A stretch of DNA of 40,100 nucleotides from an uncultured Clostridia bacterium (GCA_947304585.1 CAMZBI010000019.1:1-40100), one strand, 5' to 3'; positions 26,525-36,700 are shown, numbered from the stretch's first letter. The notes: generated by a model from the letters alone, not told the origin. Translations and numbers: made by a program.

Positions 26525-27067
26525 TTAGAAGAAGACGGCACCGAAATAAGTCACTGTATTCGGTCCGCTGTTGTAGGGCATTCCCGCGGTCTCCGCCAGT
26601 TTGTTTACGAATATCCCATACCCCTCGAGGGATCCCGAAAGCCTCTCCGGAAATCTGCAGGGTGCGTCGGGATAGGTGCATTTGCCGCACTTCAAGCAGC
26701 CCTCCACAGAGAGCATCAGAAACTCCCCTTCGATCATGCTTCTCAGCTTTTCGGAGGCCGCCGAAAAGTCTTTGTGCCCGTCCATCATGCCTTCAAAATC
26801 AAAACTGTCCTCCAGTTCGTAAAATCTTGAAAACACCGCACAGTTTTCAAACCTTCTGCATCTTTCCGCACACTCTTCAAGGGTCCCCAGTCCGGGCGGG
26901 CAGGCCCAGGTGGTCCCGTATCTCCCGCAGCGGTTGGCCTCGCACATTTTTCTCACGTCCGGCGAAAAACACACGTCGGCAGTTTTTATGACGGCCCAGC
27001 GCATAAAGCCAAGCTGCTCCAGCGTGCCGGCTCCGATATTCAGGAACAAAACATCATCGTCTTTCAC
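26525..27067 (-). CDS. DUF2284-family Cys-rich metal-binding protein
   Basis: A 180-aa protein of the DUF2284 family, predicted to bind metal or an Fe-S centre. Cysteines come in two groups: CEANRCGRYGTTWACPPG (the family signature) and CLKCGKCTYPDAPC near residues 125-140, a ferredoxin-like spacing. No signal peptide. The start is GTG, with CGGAG 7 nt upstream. It leads a long run of minus-strand genes and has its own promoter at 27166-27194. The role is unknown; the adjacent Fe-S hydro-lyase hints at redox or cluster chemistry. Confidence 0.85.
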   Translation of the reverse strand: MKDDDVLFLNIGAGTLEQLGFMRWAVIKTADVCFSPDVRKMCEANRCGRYGTTWACPPGLGTLEECAERCRRFENCAVFSRFYELEDSFDFEGMMDGHKDFSAASEKLRSMIEGEFLMLSVEGCLKCGKCTYPDAPCRFPERLSGSLEGYGIFVNKLAETAGMPYNSGPNTVTYFGAVFF

Positions 27068-27165
27068 TGCAATGCTCCGCTTTTCAAAGCCTCCGGGCTC
27101 CGCCTTTCAGCCGCCCCTCTTTCCGGGGATCATTCACAACACCAATGCCTTCAGGGCTCACGTAC

Positions 27166-27194
27166 ATTATACCAAATCGGGCCTTTCTTCGCAA
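27166..27194 (-). promoter_or_regulatory. promoter upstream of the DUF2284/hydro-lyase genes
   Basis: Minus-strand TTGCGA (27194-27189) and TATAAT (27171-27166) with 17-bp spacing, inside the 183-nt gap after GH127. The rest of that gap shows no gene or clear terminator. Confidence 0.7.
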
Positions 27195-27250
27195 ACGAAA
27201 CGAGCCGCCCTTTTGCATTTTCAAAACGAAAACGTGTACCGGAAAAACCT

Positions 27251-29098
27251 TCACACCGACTTTATCCAGGCTGTCATTTTTTTGCCGTTTTTCCAGTCCT
27301 GCCCGCAGGATGCGTAGTCCCTGACTTCGAAAGAAGTTCCCTCCGCTCCGATTTCAACTGCGATCCCGCACTCCGTTCTCTTCACGGAAATCTCCTTCGC
27401 GAAGCCTCCGGTCTCTTTAATTTCAAACCTGCTCCCCAGGTCATGGCCAATGGCCTCGTCCCTTGCCAGGACCACCGGTCCTCTCACCAGTGCAAAGTGT
27501 TTTACCGCCTCTTCGCTGCCCTCCGGGTCGATGTCTTTGGCGTATATGACCCTTGTCCTCACGTCAAGATTCAGGGCGATCCTGTCCCCTGCTTTCCAGG
27601 TCTTCGAAAGCACCGCATAGCCGTTTATAACCTCCGGCGAAACAGGCTTGCCATTGACCGTAACAGCATTGTTTCTGCTCCGGGAAGGGATCCTGAGCAT
27701 AATATCAAATTTTCCTTCTTTTTCGGGATAAACCGTCAGCACGACTTTTCCGTCAAAGGGGTAATCGGTTTCTACCTTCAGCTTTGCATTCACTGCATCA
27801 ATGTCCCCGTTGAGATAAAAGTTTACTGCGATCCCCCGCTCCGTTTTCATCACTGCGTTTGCCGGGAACAGACCGGTGCCCGCGGAGCCGATAGCCACGC
27901 AGCAGCCCCAATGGTTTTCGGTGCCCGCAAGGGTCTTGTACCCTCCTACCGCAAGGCCTCTGACCGAGTCCAGCAGCGGGCTGTAGCTGTCGAAAGCAAA
28001 CACCTCTCCTTCGAAAGGATTGCCGTTAAAGTTTACCGCACCGAGGAGCGCATTGTAAGCAGAAGTCTCTATGGCGTCTGCGTATTTGGCGTCGCCCGTA
28101 AGCCTTAAAAGCTGCAGGCAGAATTTCATCCAGGTCACCGTGACGCAGGTCTCCTGCATTATTCCGGTAAAGGCGGGGTCAAACTGTCTCACTGCGGAGT
28201 GGTCGAAAAGCTCGTGGGTGGTGCCGGCGCTTCCGATCACGGTTATGTCCGTTTTCATTACAAGGCTGGCAAAATTGAGGGCCATTGTTTTGAAATCTTC
28301 GTTGCCGGTGACCCGGTAAAGCTCAAGGATCCCCTCGAAATTCGACATCATCTCGTAGGCCTTCGTGACCGGCATCTCGTAGGGCGCCGTCTTTCCCTCC
28401 AGGGCTGCGTTGAACAGGTCAAAGGAACGCATGCCGCCGCAGGCCACGATCTTACCCGCGTAGTCAAGATATGCCTTTTCCCCTGTGATCGCGTACAGTT
28501 TCACCACCGGTTCCAACACCGAGGAAGAGTTAAGGCCCTCCCAGCACTCGGAGGTTGCCGTGATATCGAGTTTGCCCTCTTCGCCGCAGCCTGTCTTTTC
28601 GATCAGGTAGTCCGCCTGGCCTTTCAGCACTTCGACGATGCGGTCCGAAAGGCCGCCGTCTTCGCATATTTCCAGAAAATATTCAAGACCCAGCATCACG
28701 TACTTTCTGCACCAGACGTCCCAGCCGTGAAACTCGCAGCCGACGGAATAGGAGGATATCCTGCCGAGGGAGTCCCTTGCCGTCAGCATGTCGCGGACGG
28801 TGTTTTCCAGAACGCAGTAGAGTTCCGGATCCTTGTTGTACTGATACGTGATGCAGCCGCCCCGCATCATCTTGCCCCAGTATTCTCCCCGCCAGCCGCA
28901 GTCCCGGTCGTCAACGCCGCCGAGCCTGAACTGGTTCACGAAAACAGTCCAAAGCTTCGGGTCCAGGAGAGATCTTTTCTCAACAAAATCAAGAGCGTCG
29001 ATCATCCTGCCGCTGAACTTTGAGCTTCCGGCGGGCAGACTGTGCAATTTGTCGGCGCATTTTTCCGAGGCGTATTTACCGTAAGACGTGTATTTCAT
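27251..29098 (-). CDS. GH127 beta-L-arabinofuranosidase-type glycoside hydrolase
   Basis: A 615-aa (alpha/alpha)6-barrel enzyme. It carries the Cys3-Glu zinc site typical of GH127: E316-T-C318 and C399-C400 in HWGCC, equivalent to E338/C340/C417/C418 of HypBA1, where one cysteine is the nucleophile. The repeated FxGxLELYRVTGN and LLRLTGDAKYADAIETSAYN helices fit the barrel, followed by beta-sandwich domains. No signal peptide, so it acts on imported oligosaccharides or glycosides. ATG 29098 is chosen over a TTG six bases earlier because AAAGGAA is well placed for it. It follows the MATE gene by 44 nt. Exact sugar unproven. Confidence 0.9.
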   Translation of the reverse strand: MKYTSYGKYASEKCADKLHSLPAGSSKFSGRMIDALDFVEKRSLLDPKLWTVFVNQFRLGGVDDRDCGWRGEYWGKMMRGGCITYQYNKDPELYCVLENTVRDMLTARDSLGRISSYSVGCEFHGWDVWCRKYVMLGLEYFLEICEDGGLSDRIVEVLKGQADYLIEKTGCGEEGKLDITATSECWEGLNSSSVLEPVVKLYAITGEKAYLDYAGKIVACGGMRSFDLFNAALEGKTAPYEMPVTKAYEMMSNFEGILELYRVTGNEDFKTMALNFASLVMKTDITVIGSAGTTHELFDHSAVRQFDPAFTGIMQETCVTVTWMKFCLQLLRLTGDAKYADAIETSAYNALLGAVNFNGNPFEGEVFAFDSYSPLLDSVRGLAVGGYKTLAGTENHWGCCVAIGSAGTGLFPANAVMKTERGIAVNFYLNGDIDAVNAKLKVETDYPFDGKVVLTVYPEKEGKFDIMLRIPSRSRNNAVTVNGKPVSPEVINGYAVLSKTWKAGDRIALNLDVRTRVIYAKDIDPEGSEEAVKHFALVRGPVVLARDEAIGHDLGSRFEIKETGGFAKEISVKRTECGIAVEIGAEGTSFEVRDYASCGQDWKNGKKMTAWIKSV

Positions 29099-29142
29099 TG
29101 GCAATTCCTTTCATTTTACACGGGTCTGCGAACCGTGTTCCG

Positions 29143-30516
29143 TCAGACCGCGGCCTGCTCCGCTTTTCTTTTTTTCTTCTCCCCTGTCCAGTCCGCAAAG
29201 AAATAGTACCCGCAGAGGATCAGGGAGCACAGGAACCAGGTAATGGGGTAGACCCAGTTGACTATATCGATAGTGCCCGTGATCGGCACGAAAATGATCA
29301 GTATCGTCACCCTTATCACGCACCAGGAGGCCAGCATGGCGCTCATAGGCACCACCGCTTTTCCCGCACCTCTCAAGACCGCGGCAAGGCAGTGGCACAG
29401 CGCGCACATGAAGAAAAATCCGCAGCAGATCCGGGCCTTGTCGACCCCGTAGAGAAGGGCCTCCTCGCTGTCCGTAAACGCGTCAATAATAGGCTCCGCA
29501 AAGAGTATTATGATACCGCCAATGATCTCCGCGATTATTACCGCCGTAACTATCCCGAATCTGGCCCCTTTTCTGGCCCTGTCCGGCCTCCCGGCGCCAA
29601 GGTTCTGGCTGACGAAGGTTGTCATTGCCGCGGAGAAGCAGGTCACCGGCAGAAACGCAAAGCCCTCCACCTTGCTGAAGGCGCCGCAGCCCGCCATTGC
29701 CGCCTCGCCAAAGCCGTTTATGTGTGATTGGACGACAACATTGGCAATGGAGATGACCGAGTTCTGGAAACCCGCCGGAAGGCCGTTTTTCACGATCAGT
29801 TTGAGGATCTCAAAATCAACTTTCAGTTCTTTGACGTTGAGCCGGTAGTCGGCCTTGATACGCAGAAGTCTTATCAGGCACAGGATGACGCTGACCATCT
29901 GGGAAATGACGGTGCCAAGGGCCGCGGAAAACACGCCGAGTTTCAGAACGCCGATGAAGAAATAGTCGAGAATTACGTTCAGGACGGACGAGAGTATCAG
30001 GTAGTAAAGGGGATGCTTCGAATCGCCGACGGCCTGCATGATTCCCATGCAAACGTTGTACATTATCATGGTGAAGAGGCCCGCGAAATAAGTTCTGACG
30101 TAGGCAAGAGCGTTGTCCATGACCTCCGGCGGGGTGCTCATAAGCTTTAAAACCGGCTCCGCTCCAAGGGCTCCGATAACGCTGAACACGACTCCGCACG
30201 CGGCAAAGAACAGAAAGCTCGTGTGGATGGCCTTCCGCATCCGGGGCACGTCTCCCGCACCGTAAAACTTCGAGATCACGACCCCCGCTCCCATGGCAAG
30301 ACCGCTGAAAAAACCGACCAGCAGAAAGATCAGACTGCCGGTGGAAGTAACTCCCGCCAGGGCATTGTCGCCAAGGAGATTTCCCACCACAAAAGCGTCC
30401 GCGGTGTTGTAAAGCTGCTGGAAAAGATTGCCGAAAAAAAGAGGCACGGCGAAAAGAACAATGTTCTTTGCGATCGGGCCTTCAGTCATATTCTTCTCGG
30501 CGCTCTTAAAACTCAC
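29143..30516 (-). CDS. MATE-family efflux transporter
   Basis: A roughly 457-aa, 12-helix antiporter of the MATE (NorM/DinF-like) type. Family features include MTEGPIAKNIVLFAVPLFFGN, QQLYNTADAFVVGNLLGD and GAGVVISKFYGAGD, with the second half repeating the pattern (SQNLGAGRPDRARKG). The longest frame begins at a TTG (30543) without SD. GTG 30516 has GGAG 8 nt upstream and is preferred. It probably exports a small molecule using an H+ or Na+ gradient. Co-transcribed with GH127. Confidence 0.9.
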   Translation of the reverse strand: MSFKSAEKNMTEGPIAKNIVLFAVPLFFGNLFQQLYNTADAFVVGNLLGDNALAGVTSTGSLIFLLVGFFSGLAMGAGVVISKFYGAGDVPRMRKAIHTSFLFFAACGVVFSVIGALGAEPVLKLMSTPPEVMDNALAYVRTYFAGLFTMIMYNVCMGIMQAVGDSKHPLYYLILSSVLNVILDYFFIGVLKLGVFSAALGTVISQMVSVILCLIRLLRIKADYRLNVKELKVDFEILKLIVKNGLPAGFQNSVISIANVVVQSHINGFGEAAMAGCGAFSKVEGFAFLPVTCFSAAMTTFVSQNLGAGRPDRARKGARFGIVTAVIIAEIIGGIIILFAEPIIDAFTDSEEALLYGVDKARICCGFFFMCALCHCLAAVLRGAGKAVVPMSAMLASWCVIRVTILIIFVPITGTIDIVNWVYPITWFLCSLILCGYYFFADWTGEKKKRKAEQAAV

Positions 30517-30593
30517 TTCTTTTCTCCGGGCAGTACCAAACAAATTAAAACAGGTTCTCCGGGCGCCGTATCAGGCTGTCCGGAACACGGATA

Positions 30594-30622
30594 AGTATAC
30601 TACCAAGCCGCCTCAAATACAA
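30594..30622 (-). promoter_or_regulatory. promoter of the MATE-GH127 genes
   Basis: Minus-strand TTGTAT (30622-30617) and TATACT (30599-30594), 17 bp apart, about 75 bp upstream of the GTG start. Confidence 0.7.
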
Positions 30623-30744
30623 TAAAAATCGGCCCTTGCCGGGACTCCGGGCTGACCGTTTCCGGACTGTTTCCGCCTTCTCCGGGAGCTTTCCAAAAGG
30701 GACATTGGCGGGCCTTTAAAAATCCTTATTGTGTCCCGGCTCTG

Positions 30745-30773
30745 TTGAAATGCGCACGTACGCATGGTATAAT
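30745..30773 (+). promoter_or_regulatory. promoter of the GT2 gene
   Basis: TTGAAA (30745-30750) and TATAAT (30768-30773) with a 17-bp spacer, plus a TG extension before the -10. It is divergent from the MATE promoter; the 30624-30744 stretch between them shows nothing else clear. Confidence 0.85.
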
Positions 30774-30826
30774 AGGAGAACAAAACCGGCGGTTTTTCCG
30801 CCTCTTGACCAAGGAGAACGATCATC

Positions 30827-31759
30827 ATGGCAAAGCCCACATTATCGGTTGTTGTACCCGTATACAATGAAGAAGAAGTTATAAACGAAAGCTACAGGCG
30901 TCTCACGGAAGTTCTGGAACAGACAGGAGAGACCTATGAGCTCATTTTCGTCAATGACGGCAGCCGGGACAAGACCCTCCCCCTGGCCCTTGAGATCTGC
31001 GAGAAGGATAAACGAGTAAAGGTCATTGATTTCGCCAGGAATTTCGGACACCAGTTGGCCATCACCGCCGGCATGGACGCCAGTTCCGGCAAAGCTGTGG
31101 TCGTGATCGACGCGGACCTCCAGGATCCCCCGGAAGTCATTCCCGAAATGGTTGAAAAGTGGCGTGAGGGCTACGAGATAGTCTACGGAAAACGCATAAA
31201 AAGAGAAGGCGAAACAGCCTTCAAAAAGTTCACAGCCAAGGTATTCTACCGATTCCTCGACAGGATGACGGACGTGGACATTCCCGTCGATACCGGAGAC
31301 TTCCGTCTCATAGACCGCAAGGTCTGCGAAGCCTTAAAGCTGGTTCCGGAGCACAACCGCTACGTCCGCGGCATCGTCAGCTGGCTTGGCTACAAGAGCT
31401 GCCCTGTGGAGTTTGAGCGCAAAAAACGCTTTGCGGGCACCACAAAGTATCCGTTGAAGAAAATGATCCGGTTTGCAAGCGACGCAATAATGTCCTTCTC
31501 TTACAAACCTCTCAAGCTCGCCACCCTTCTGGGCTGCGGGGTGTCTTTGCTCTCACTGATCCTTTTGATCTTCTACGCAGCTTTTGGGCAGCTGAATCCG
31601 GTAACGTCTCTGATCATTCTCGGAATCTTCATTGCCGGGCTTCTGTTCCTCTGCCTTGGCATTGTCGGCGAGTACATCGCCCGCATGTGCGATGAGGTGA
31701 GAAACCGACCTCTCTATTTGATCAGAAAAATGCACAATTTCGATAAAGAAGAGGACTGA
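30827..31759 (+). CDS. GT2 glycosyltransferase, polyprenyl-phosphate sugar transferase type
   Basis: A 310-aa GT-A enzyme like DPM1/GtrB/YkcC. The N-terminal catalytic domain (1-225) has VVVPVYNEEEVI, FVNDGSRDKTL, the metal-binding DADLQDPPE and DTGDFRLIDRK, with the family RYVRGIVSWLGY. Two hydrophobic helices follow (about 228-255 and 263-295), anchoring it in the membrane. It likely makes a lipid-linked sugar for cell-surface glycosylation. AAGGAG precedes the ATG. A terminator-like hairpin follows, so it may not belong to the next transcription unit. Confidence 0.92.
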   Translation: MAKPTLSVVVPVYNEEEVINESYRRLTEVLEQTGETYELIFVNDGSRDKTLPLALEICEKDKRVKVIDFARNFGHQLAITAGMDASSGKAVVVIDADLQDPPEVIPEMVEKWREGYEIVYGKRIKREGETAFKKFTAKVFYRFLDRMTDVDIPVDTGDFRLIDRKVCEALKLVPEHNRYVRGIVSWLGYKSCPVEFERKKRFAGTTKYPLKKMIRFASDAIMSFSYKPLKLATLLGCGVSLLSLILLIFYAAFGQLNPVTSLIILGIFIAGLLFLCLGIVGEYIARMCDEVRNRPLYLIRKMHNFDKEED

Positions 31760-31763
31760 GCAT

Positions 31764-31795
31764 GTCAGGAAGCCTTTCCTGACCGTTCGCTTTTT
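31764..31795 (+). terminator. terminator-like hairpin after the GT2 gene
   Basis: GTCAGGAA (31764-31771) pairs with TTCCTGAC (31776-31783) around a 4-nt loop. A five-T run follows after seven bases. The gap before the T run makes it imperfect; read-through into the RyR-protein gene is possible. Confidence 0.55.
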
Positions 31796-31842
31796 AATTT
31801 GAGCAGTTTCACCGTTGCAAAACACGGTCACAAGGAGTTTTT

Positions 31843-33639
31843 ATGGATTGGATCATTTGTTTTTGTCTGGCGATGGGGTTCCTCGCCCTTGCCGCCGTCA
31901 TTGCCACGGTTTTCTATTTCAAGAAGAGTAAAAGAGGAAGGATCATTACTTCTTTCCACGTGGTCTTCGGCGGAGTGTTCGTTTCGACTTTTACCGCGTT
32001 CATTCCGATTTATTCGAGTCTCGTGCCGGATTCCGCCTCAAAGGGCTGGAACGTGTTTCTGTTCTCACTTCACAACACTCTCCAGTGTTTTACTCTTGAC
32101 TCTGACAGGGCGTCTATCCTTGGCGGCATCGCATGCCCGGAGGTCGGACTTGCCGCGGCTTACTCGATCTTCCTCTCGCTGGTATACGTGATCGCTCCGG
32201 TGCTGACGTTCACCTTCCTGATTTCATTTTTCAAGAATATCTCGGCTGTTTTCAGATACTGGATACGCTTTCCCTTCAAAAAAGTGTATATTTTTTCAGA
32301 GCTCAACGAGAGATCTCTTGCACTCGCCTCGGATCTCAAAAAGAATCACAGGTTTGCAGTGATAGTATTCACCGACGTGTTTGAGGAGAACGATGAAGTC
32401 TCCTATGAACTGGTGGAACAGGCCAAGGATCTTCGAGCGATATGCTTCAAAAAAGACATACTTGCGGTGAATTTTAAGGCCCACAGCTCCGCCGCATCGA
32501 TCATTTTCTTTGTGATGGGCTCCGATGAGACAGAAAACATCAGTCAGTCCATGAAACTCATTGACACGTACAAAGACAGGGCCAATACCAGATTGTTCGT
32601 ATTCTCCTCAAGGGTCGAGAGCGAACTTCTCCTTACGAAAAAAGACAAGGGCCTCATGAAGGTCCGCAGGGTCAACGAAGTGCGTTCCCTTGTCAACAGG
32701 CTCCTCTACGAAAAGGGAAGCGATCTGTTCAAAAACGCTGCGGAGCTGCCCGGCGGAGACAAGAAGATCTCTGCGGTCATTGTGGGCCTCGGCGGTCACG
32801 GCACGGAGATGCTGAAGTCCCTTTCCTGGTTCTGCCAGATGGATGGATATCACGTCTCCATTGACGCTTTTGAAAGGGATCCTCTTGCTGAGAGCAGATT
32901 CACCGCCCTCGCCCCCGAGCTTATGTCGGAAAAATACAATGGAAAGATCATTCCCGGAGAAGCGGAATACACCATCAGGATCCATTCCGGTATCGACGTG
33001 GCCTCCGAGCAGTTTGCGGAGGAGATCCAAAAGATCACAGATGCGACTTACGTGTTTGTTTCTCTGGGTTCCGATGAGATGAACATTAAGACCGCCATCG
33101 ATCTCCGGAAGCTGTTTGAGCGCATGAAGATCAAGCCCACCATCCATGCCGTGGTCTCCGGAACCGATGAAAAAGAGTCTCTCGCCGGGATAACGAACTA
33201 CCGCGGCCAGGAATACAATATTTCGTTCATTGGCGATATAAAACAATCCTACTCCGAAGCTGTGATCCTGAATTCAAAGCTTGAGGAGGACGCACTGAAC
33301 CGTCACAAGAAATGGGGCAAGGAAAACGAGTTCTGGGATTACGAATACAATTACAACTCCTCAGTTGCCTCCGCCATTCATCTCAAGGCCCGCATCGAGT
33401 GCGGTGTTGCCGGGGCTGACAAAGCGGAAGAGGATCTGACTAAAGAAGAAAGAGATTCCATAGAGGTCATCGAACACCGCAGATGGAATGCCTATATGAG
33501 GTCCGAGGGTTACGTTTACAGCGGATCCCCCGACAAGGCCAGCCGGAACGATCTCGCCAAAATGCACCACGATCTCGTGGATTATTCAAGTCTCACAGAT
33601 GATGAAAAGAGAAAAGACAGCAAGGTGGGAACCAAATAA
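31843..33639 (+). CDS. membrane protein with TrkA-N-like Rossmann modules and C-terminal RyR domain
   Basis: A 598-aa protein. The N-terminus has three hydrophobic segments (about 3-26, 36-59, 105-130) with a short extracytoplasmic part between segments 2 and 3. A first Rossmann-like module follows (about 147-300; VYIFSELNERSLALASDL, VIVFTD, IIFFVMGSDE). A second (about 308-440) has GLGGHG (315-320), IDAFERDP and FVSLGSDEMN, as in NAD-binding TrkA-N domains. The C-terminal 500-595 carries the bacterial ryanodine-receptor repeat signature: YNSSVASAIHLKAR, EHRRWNAYMRSEGY, HHDLVDYSSLTDDEKRKD. It is likely a membrane sensor of a nucleotide-type ligand. AAGGAG lies 6 nt from the ATG. The Clp-FtsH fusion gene follows after 82 nt. 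Domain calls are by eye. Confidence 0.8.
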   Translation: MDWIICFCLAMGFLALAAVIATVFYFKKSKRGRIITSFHVVFGGVFVSTFTAFIPIYSSLVPDSASKGWNVFLFSLHNTLQCFTLDSDRASILGGIACPEVGLAAAYSIFLSLVYVIAPVLTFTFLISFFKNISAVFRYWIRFPFKKVYIFSELNERSLALASDLKKNHRFAVIVFTDVFEENDEVSYELVEQAKDLRAICFKKDILAVNFKAHSSAASIIFFVMGSDETENISQSMKLIDTYKDRANTRLFVFSSRVESELLLTKKDKGLMKVRRVNEVRSLVNRLLYEKGSDLFKNAAELPGGDKKISAVIVGLGGHGTEMLKSLSWFCQMDGYHVSIDAFERDPLAESRFTALAPELMSEKYNGKIIPGEAEYTIRIHSGIDVASEQFAEEIQKITDATYVFVSLGSDEMNIKTAIDLRKLFERMKIKPTIHAVVSGTDEKESLAGITNYRGQEYNISFIGDIKQSYSEAVILNSKLEEDALNRHKKWGKENEFWDYEYNYNSSVASAIHLKARIECGVAGADKAEEDLTKEERDSIEVIEHRRWNAYMRSEGYVYSGSPDKASRNDLAKMHHDLVDYSSLTDDEKRKDSKVGTK

Positions 33640-33721
33640 TTCCCCTTCGTACTTTTACGGCGCAGGTTTTTCCGCGCTATGAAAATTACATATAAAAATT
33701 AGGTAAAGGAACTGTTCGAAA

Positions 33722-36700
33722 ATGAGTGACGTTAAAATCAGCAAACAGCTAAGAGCAATTATTGAAAGTTCAAAAGTATTCAACAATACACCCGCAGCCG
33801 GTCCCGAATCAGTCTGCCCTGCTCAGTTTCTGCTGGCAACCCTTCTTACCGTTGAAGATGATGAACCTCTCGTCAAAATGTCTTCTACAGAAAGGTATTT
33901 TGTTAAGAGGACTCTGATCGCGATACTAGGCGACAGGGCCTTCGAAAACTATACGAAACTGTTTCTGAAGAGTTCCATTCAACGGCACAAAGAACAAACG
34001 GCGGCAGGACCGATGCTTGATCATTACCTTGCCAAAGCCGCAGAGCATTCTGCGGAAGATGAAATCTCAATATTAACCCTGTTGAAAGAGATCGCCAACG
34101 ATCCCCCTCTTGATATCAAGAAACATGCAGAAGGATATACACCCAAGGCGGATGAGGATACGGATTTTTCGGCATATGAAGCCGCTTTCAGAAGTTCGGG
34201 TTTTGCCGGCAAGACTGTCGATGACAATAAAGAAGCAACTGAGGAGAAAGACATAGAAACCGGAGATGAAAACAAGTCCGGGACCCTGTCCCGTGAGCCC
34301 AAAAATCCCGTGGTCATGCCTCCAAACCCGTTTGAGGAAAGCCGCAGCAAGAGACGCAAAAAAACTCTTGAAAGACTGGTTGAAAGGGTCAAAGAAATTC
34401 AGCGCACCCTTCTTAGCCAGGTCTACGGCCAGGATTTTGCTATCAGCGTCTTCACCGCCGGCTACTTTCAAGCCGAATTCTCAGCCATGACGGATGCGGA
34501 TAGAAAAAAACCTCTCGCCACTTTCCTCTTTGCCGGCCCTCCCGGAGTGGGCAAGACCTTCCTCGCGGAGACAGCCGCAAAGGTCCTCGGTCTGCCCTTC
34601 AAGCGCTTTGACATGAGCGAGTTTGCGGAGCACATTCTCGATGCATTCAGCGGCACCCCAAAAACATACAAAGACTCAAAGGCGGGTATTGTCACCTCCT
34701 ACGTCAAGGAAAATCCAAAGTGCGTGATACTCTTTGACGAGATCGAAAAGGCCCACATCAACATAATCAACCAGTTCCTCCAGATACTGGATGCCGGTCA
34801 CATCCGAGACGCATATTTCGAGCAGGAAATACAGTTTAAGGACACCATTCTGTTCTTTACCACCAATGCCGGCAAGCAGCTATACGAGTCCGCCGAGACC
34901 ACCGACTATTCCGGGGTCTCCCGCAAAGTTATCCTGAACGCTCTCAGAAGTGACGTCAATCCCCAGACAAAGATTCCTTACTTCCCCGAGGCTCTCTGCT
35001 CCCGTTTTGCCACAGGCAACGTGGTGATGTTCAACCACATGGGTGCCCACACATTGCTTCAAATCGCGGAGAAAGAGATCAAAAAACGCCTTACCAGATA
35101 CTCGGATCAGCTTGAACTGTGCATCAACGTAGATCCCGCAGTTTACTCAACCATTTTGTTTGCTGAAGGCGGGCATGCCGATGCCAGGACCGTTCAGAGC
35201 AGAGCCGGCTCCTTTATCGACTCGGAGCTATATGAGCTCTTCAGGCTGATCAACTCCGGAAAGGTCCCTTACACCGTTGCCGATCTTGAGAGGATCGATA
35301 TTGGCGTCGATATTCCGGATGACGACGAAGATATCCACGAACTGTTTCTCAGGAAAGACTCGTTCGACGTCCTTGTCTTCGCTTCGGAAGAGACCTGCGG
35401 AGCCTGCGATCTTTCCTCGCCAAAGGACACCCGCATCTTCGGGGTGCAGTCCGTTGACGTTGCCAAAGACGTCCTTAAAAAGCAGGACATCAGTTTCGTT
35501 CTTATTGACATCGCCTACGGCAGTTGCGGCAAAGGCGATGTCCTTAACCTTGAAGACGTCGACTCAAAAGGCCGGGATTTCTTCTGGTACGTGAAGGAAA
35601 AAATGCCGGATATTCCGGTCTACTTTATCGAACACGGCGAAAGCTCCATTATTCCGGAGGAAAGACTGTCCTTTATGAAGCAGGGTGTAAGAGACGTGCT
35701 CAACGTCGACAAAGAAAAAGAGGCCCTTGCCGCAAACATAGAGGCGATCAACAAGCAGCTGCACCAGCAAAAGAGCATGGCTATTCTTGCCAAATCCAAC
35801 AAAGTGGTGGAGTTTGAGACCTCCCAGACAGTGGAGGAAGGCGGAAAGGTCGCCGGAATCAAACTTTTCGACCTGGAGCTCAAGACCGCAGTAGACTCGG
35901 AAGACAGCAAGAACATTCTATCCAACGTCTCCAAGCCCACAGTCCGCTTCAGCCAGGTGATCGGCGCGGAGGACGCCAAATCCGAGCTTCAGTACTTTGT
36001 GGAGTACCTGAAAAATCCGAAAAAATTCATTGGTACCGGTGTCAACGCACCAAAGGGCGTTCTTCTCTACGGCCCTCCCGGAACCGGCAAGACCATGCTG
36101 GCAAAGGCCATGGCCTGCGAATCGGACGTGACCTTCATCTCTGCCGAGGGCAACCAGTTCCACAACCAGCTGGTTGGCGTGGGCCGGGACAGAGTCAAAG
36201 AGCTCTTTGCCACGGCCAGAAAATATGCCCCCTCCATTTTGTTCATTGACGAGATCGACGCCATTGCCAAGAACAGATTCTCTGCGGACGCCGTCACCCA
36301 AAACGGAAGCCACGTGGCCACCCTCACCGCTCTCTTTACCGAGATGGACGGTTTCAAGACCGACACCACAAAACCCGTGTTCGTTCTTGCCGCCACCAAT
36401 GCAGATGCGAGCCAGTCCTCCGAGGAGCTCGACCCGGCCCTCCTCCGCAGATTTGACAGGAGAATATTCGTCGACCTGCCCACCAGAGAGGAGCGCATCC
36501 GCTTTATCAAAGAGCGCATCGCCAAAAACCCGGCTTTCGAAATATCCGAGGATAAAATCAACAGTATAGGCATAAGATCCAACGGAATGAGCCTTGCTCT
36601 TCTGGAATCGGTGGTGGATCTGTCCCTCAGAACCGCCATTAAAGACGGCAACCTCAAGGTGACTGATGCGATATTTGACGACGCCTTCGAGACCTACTGC

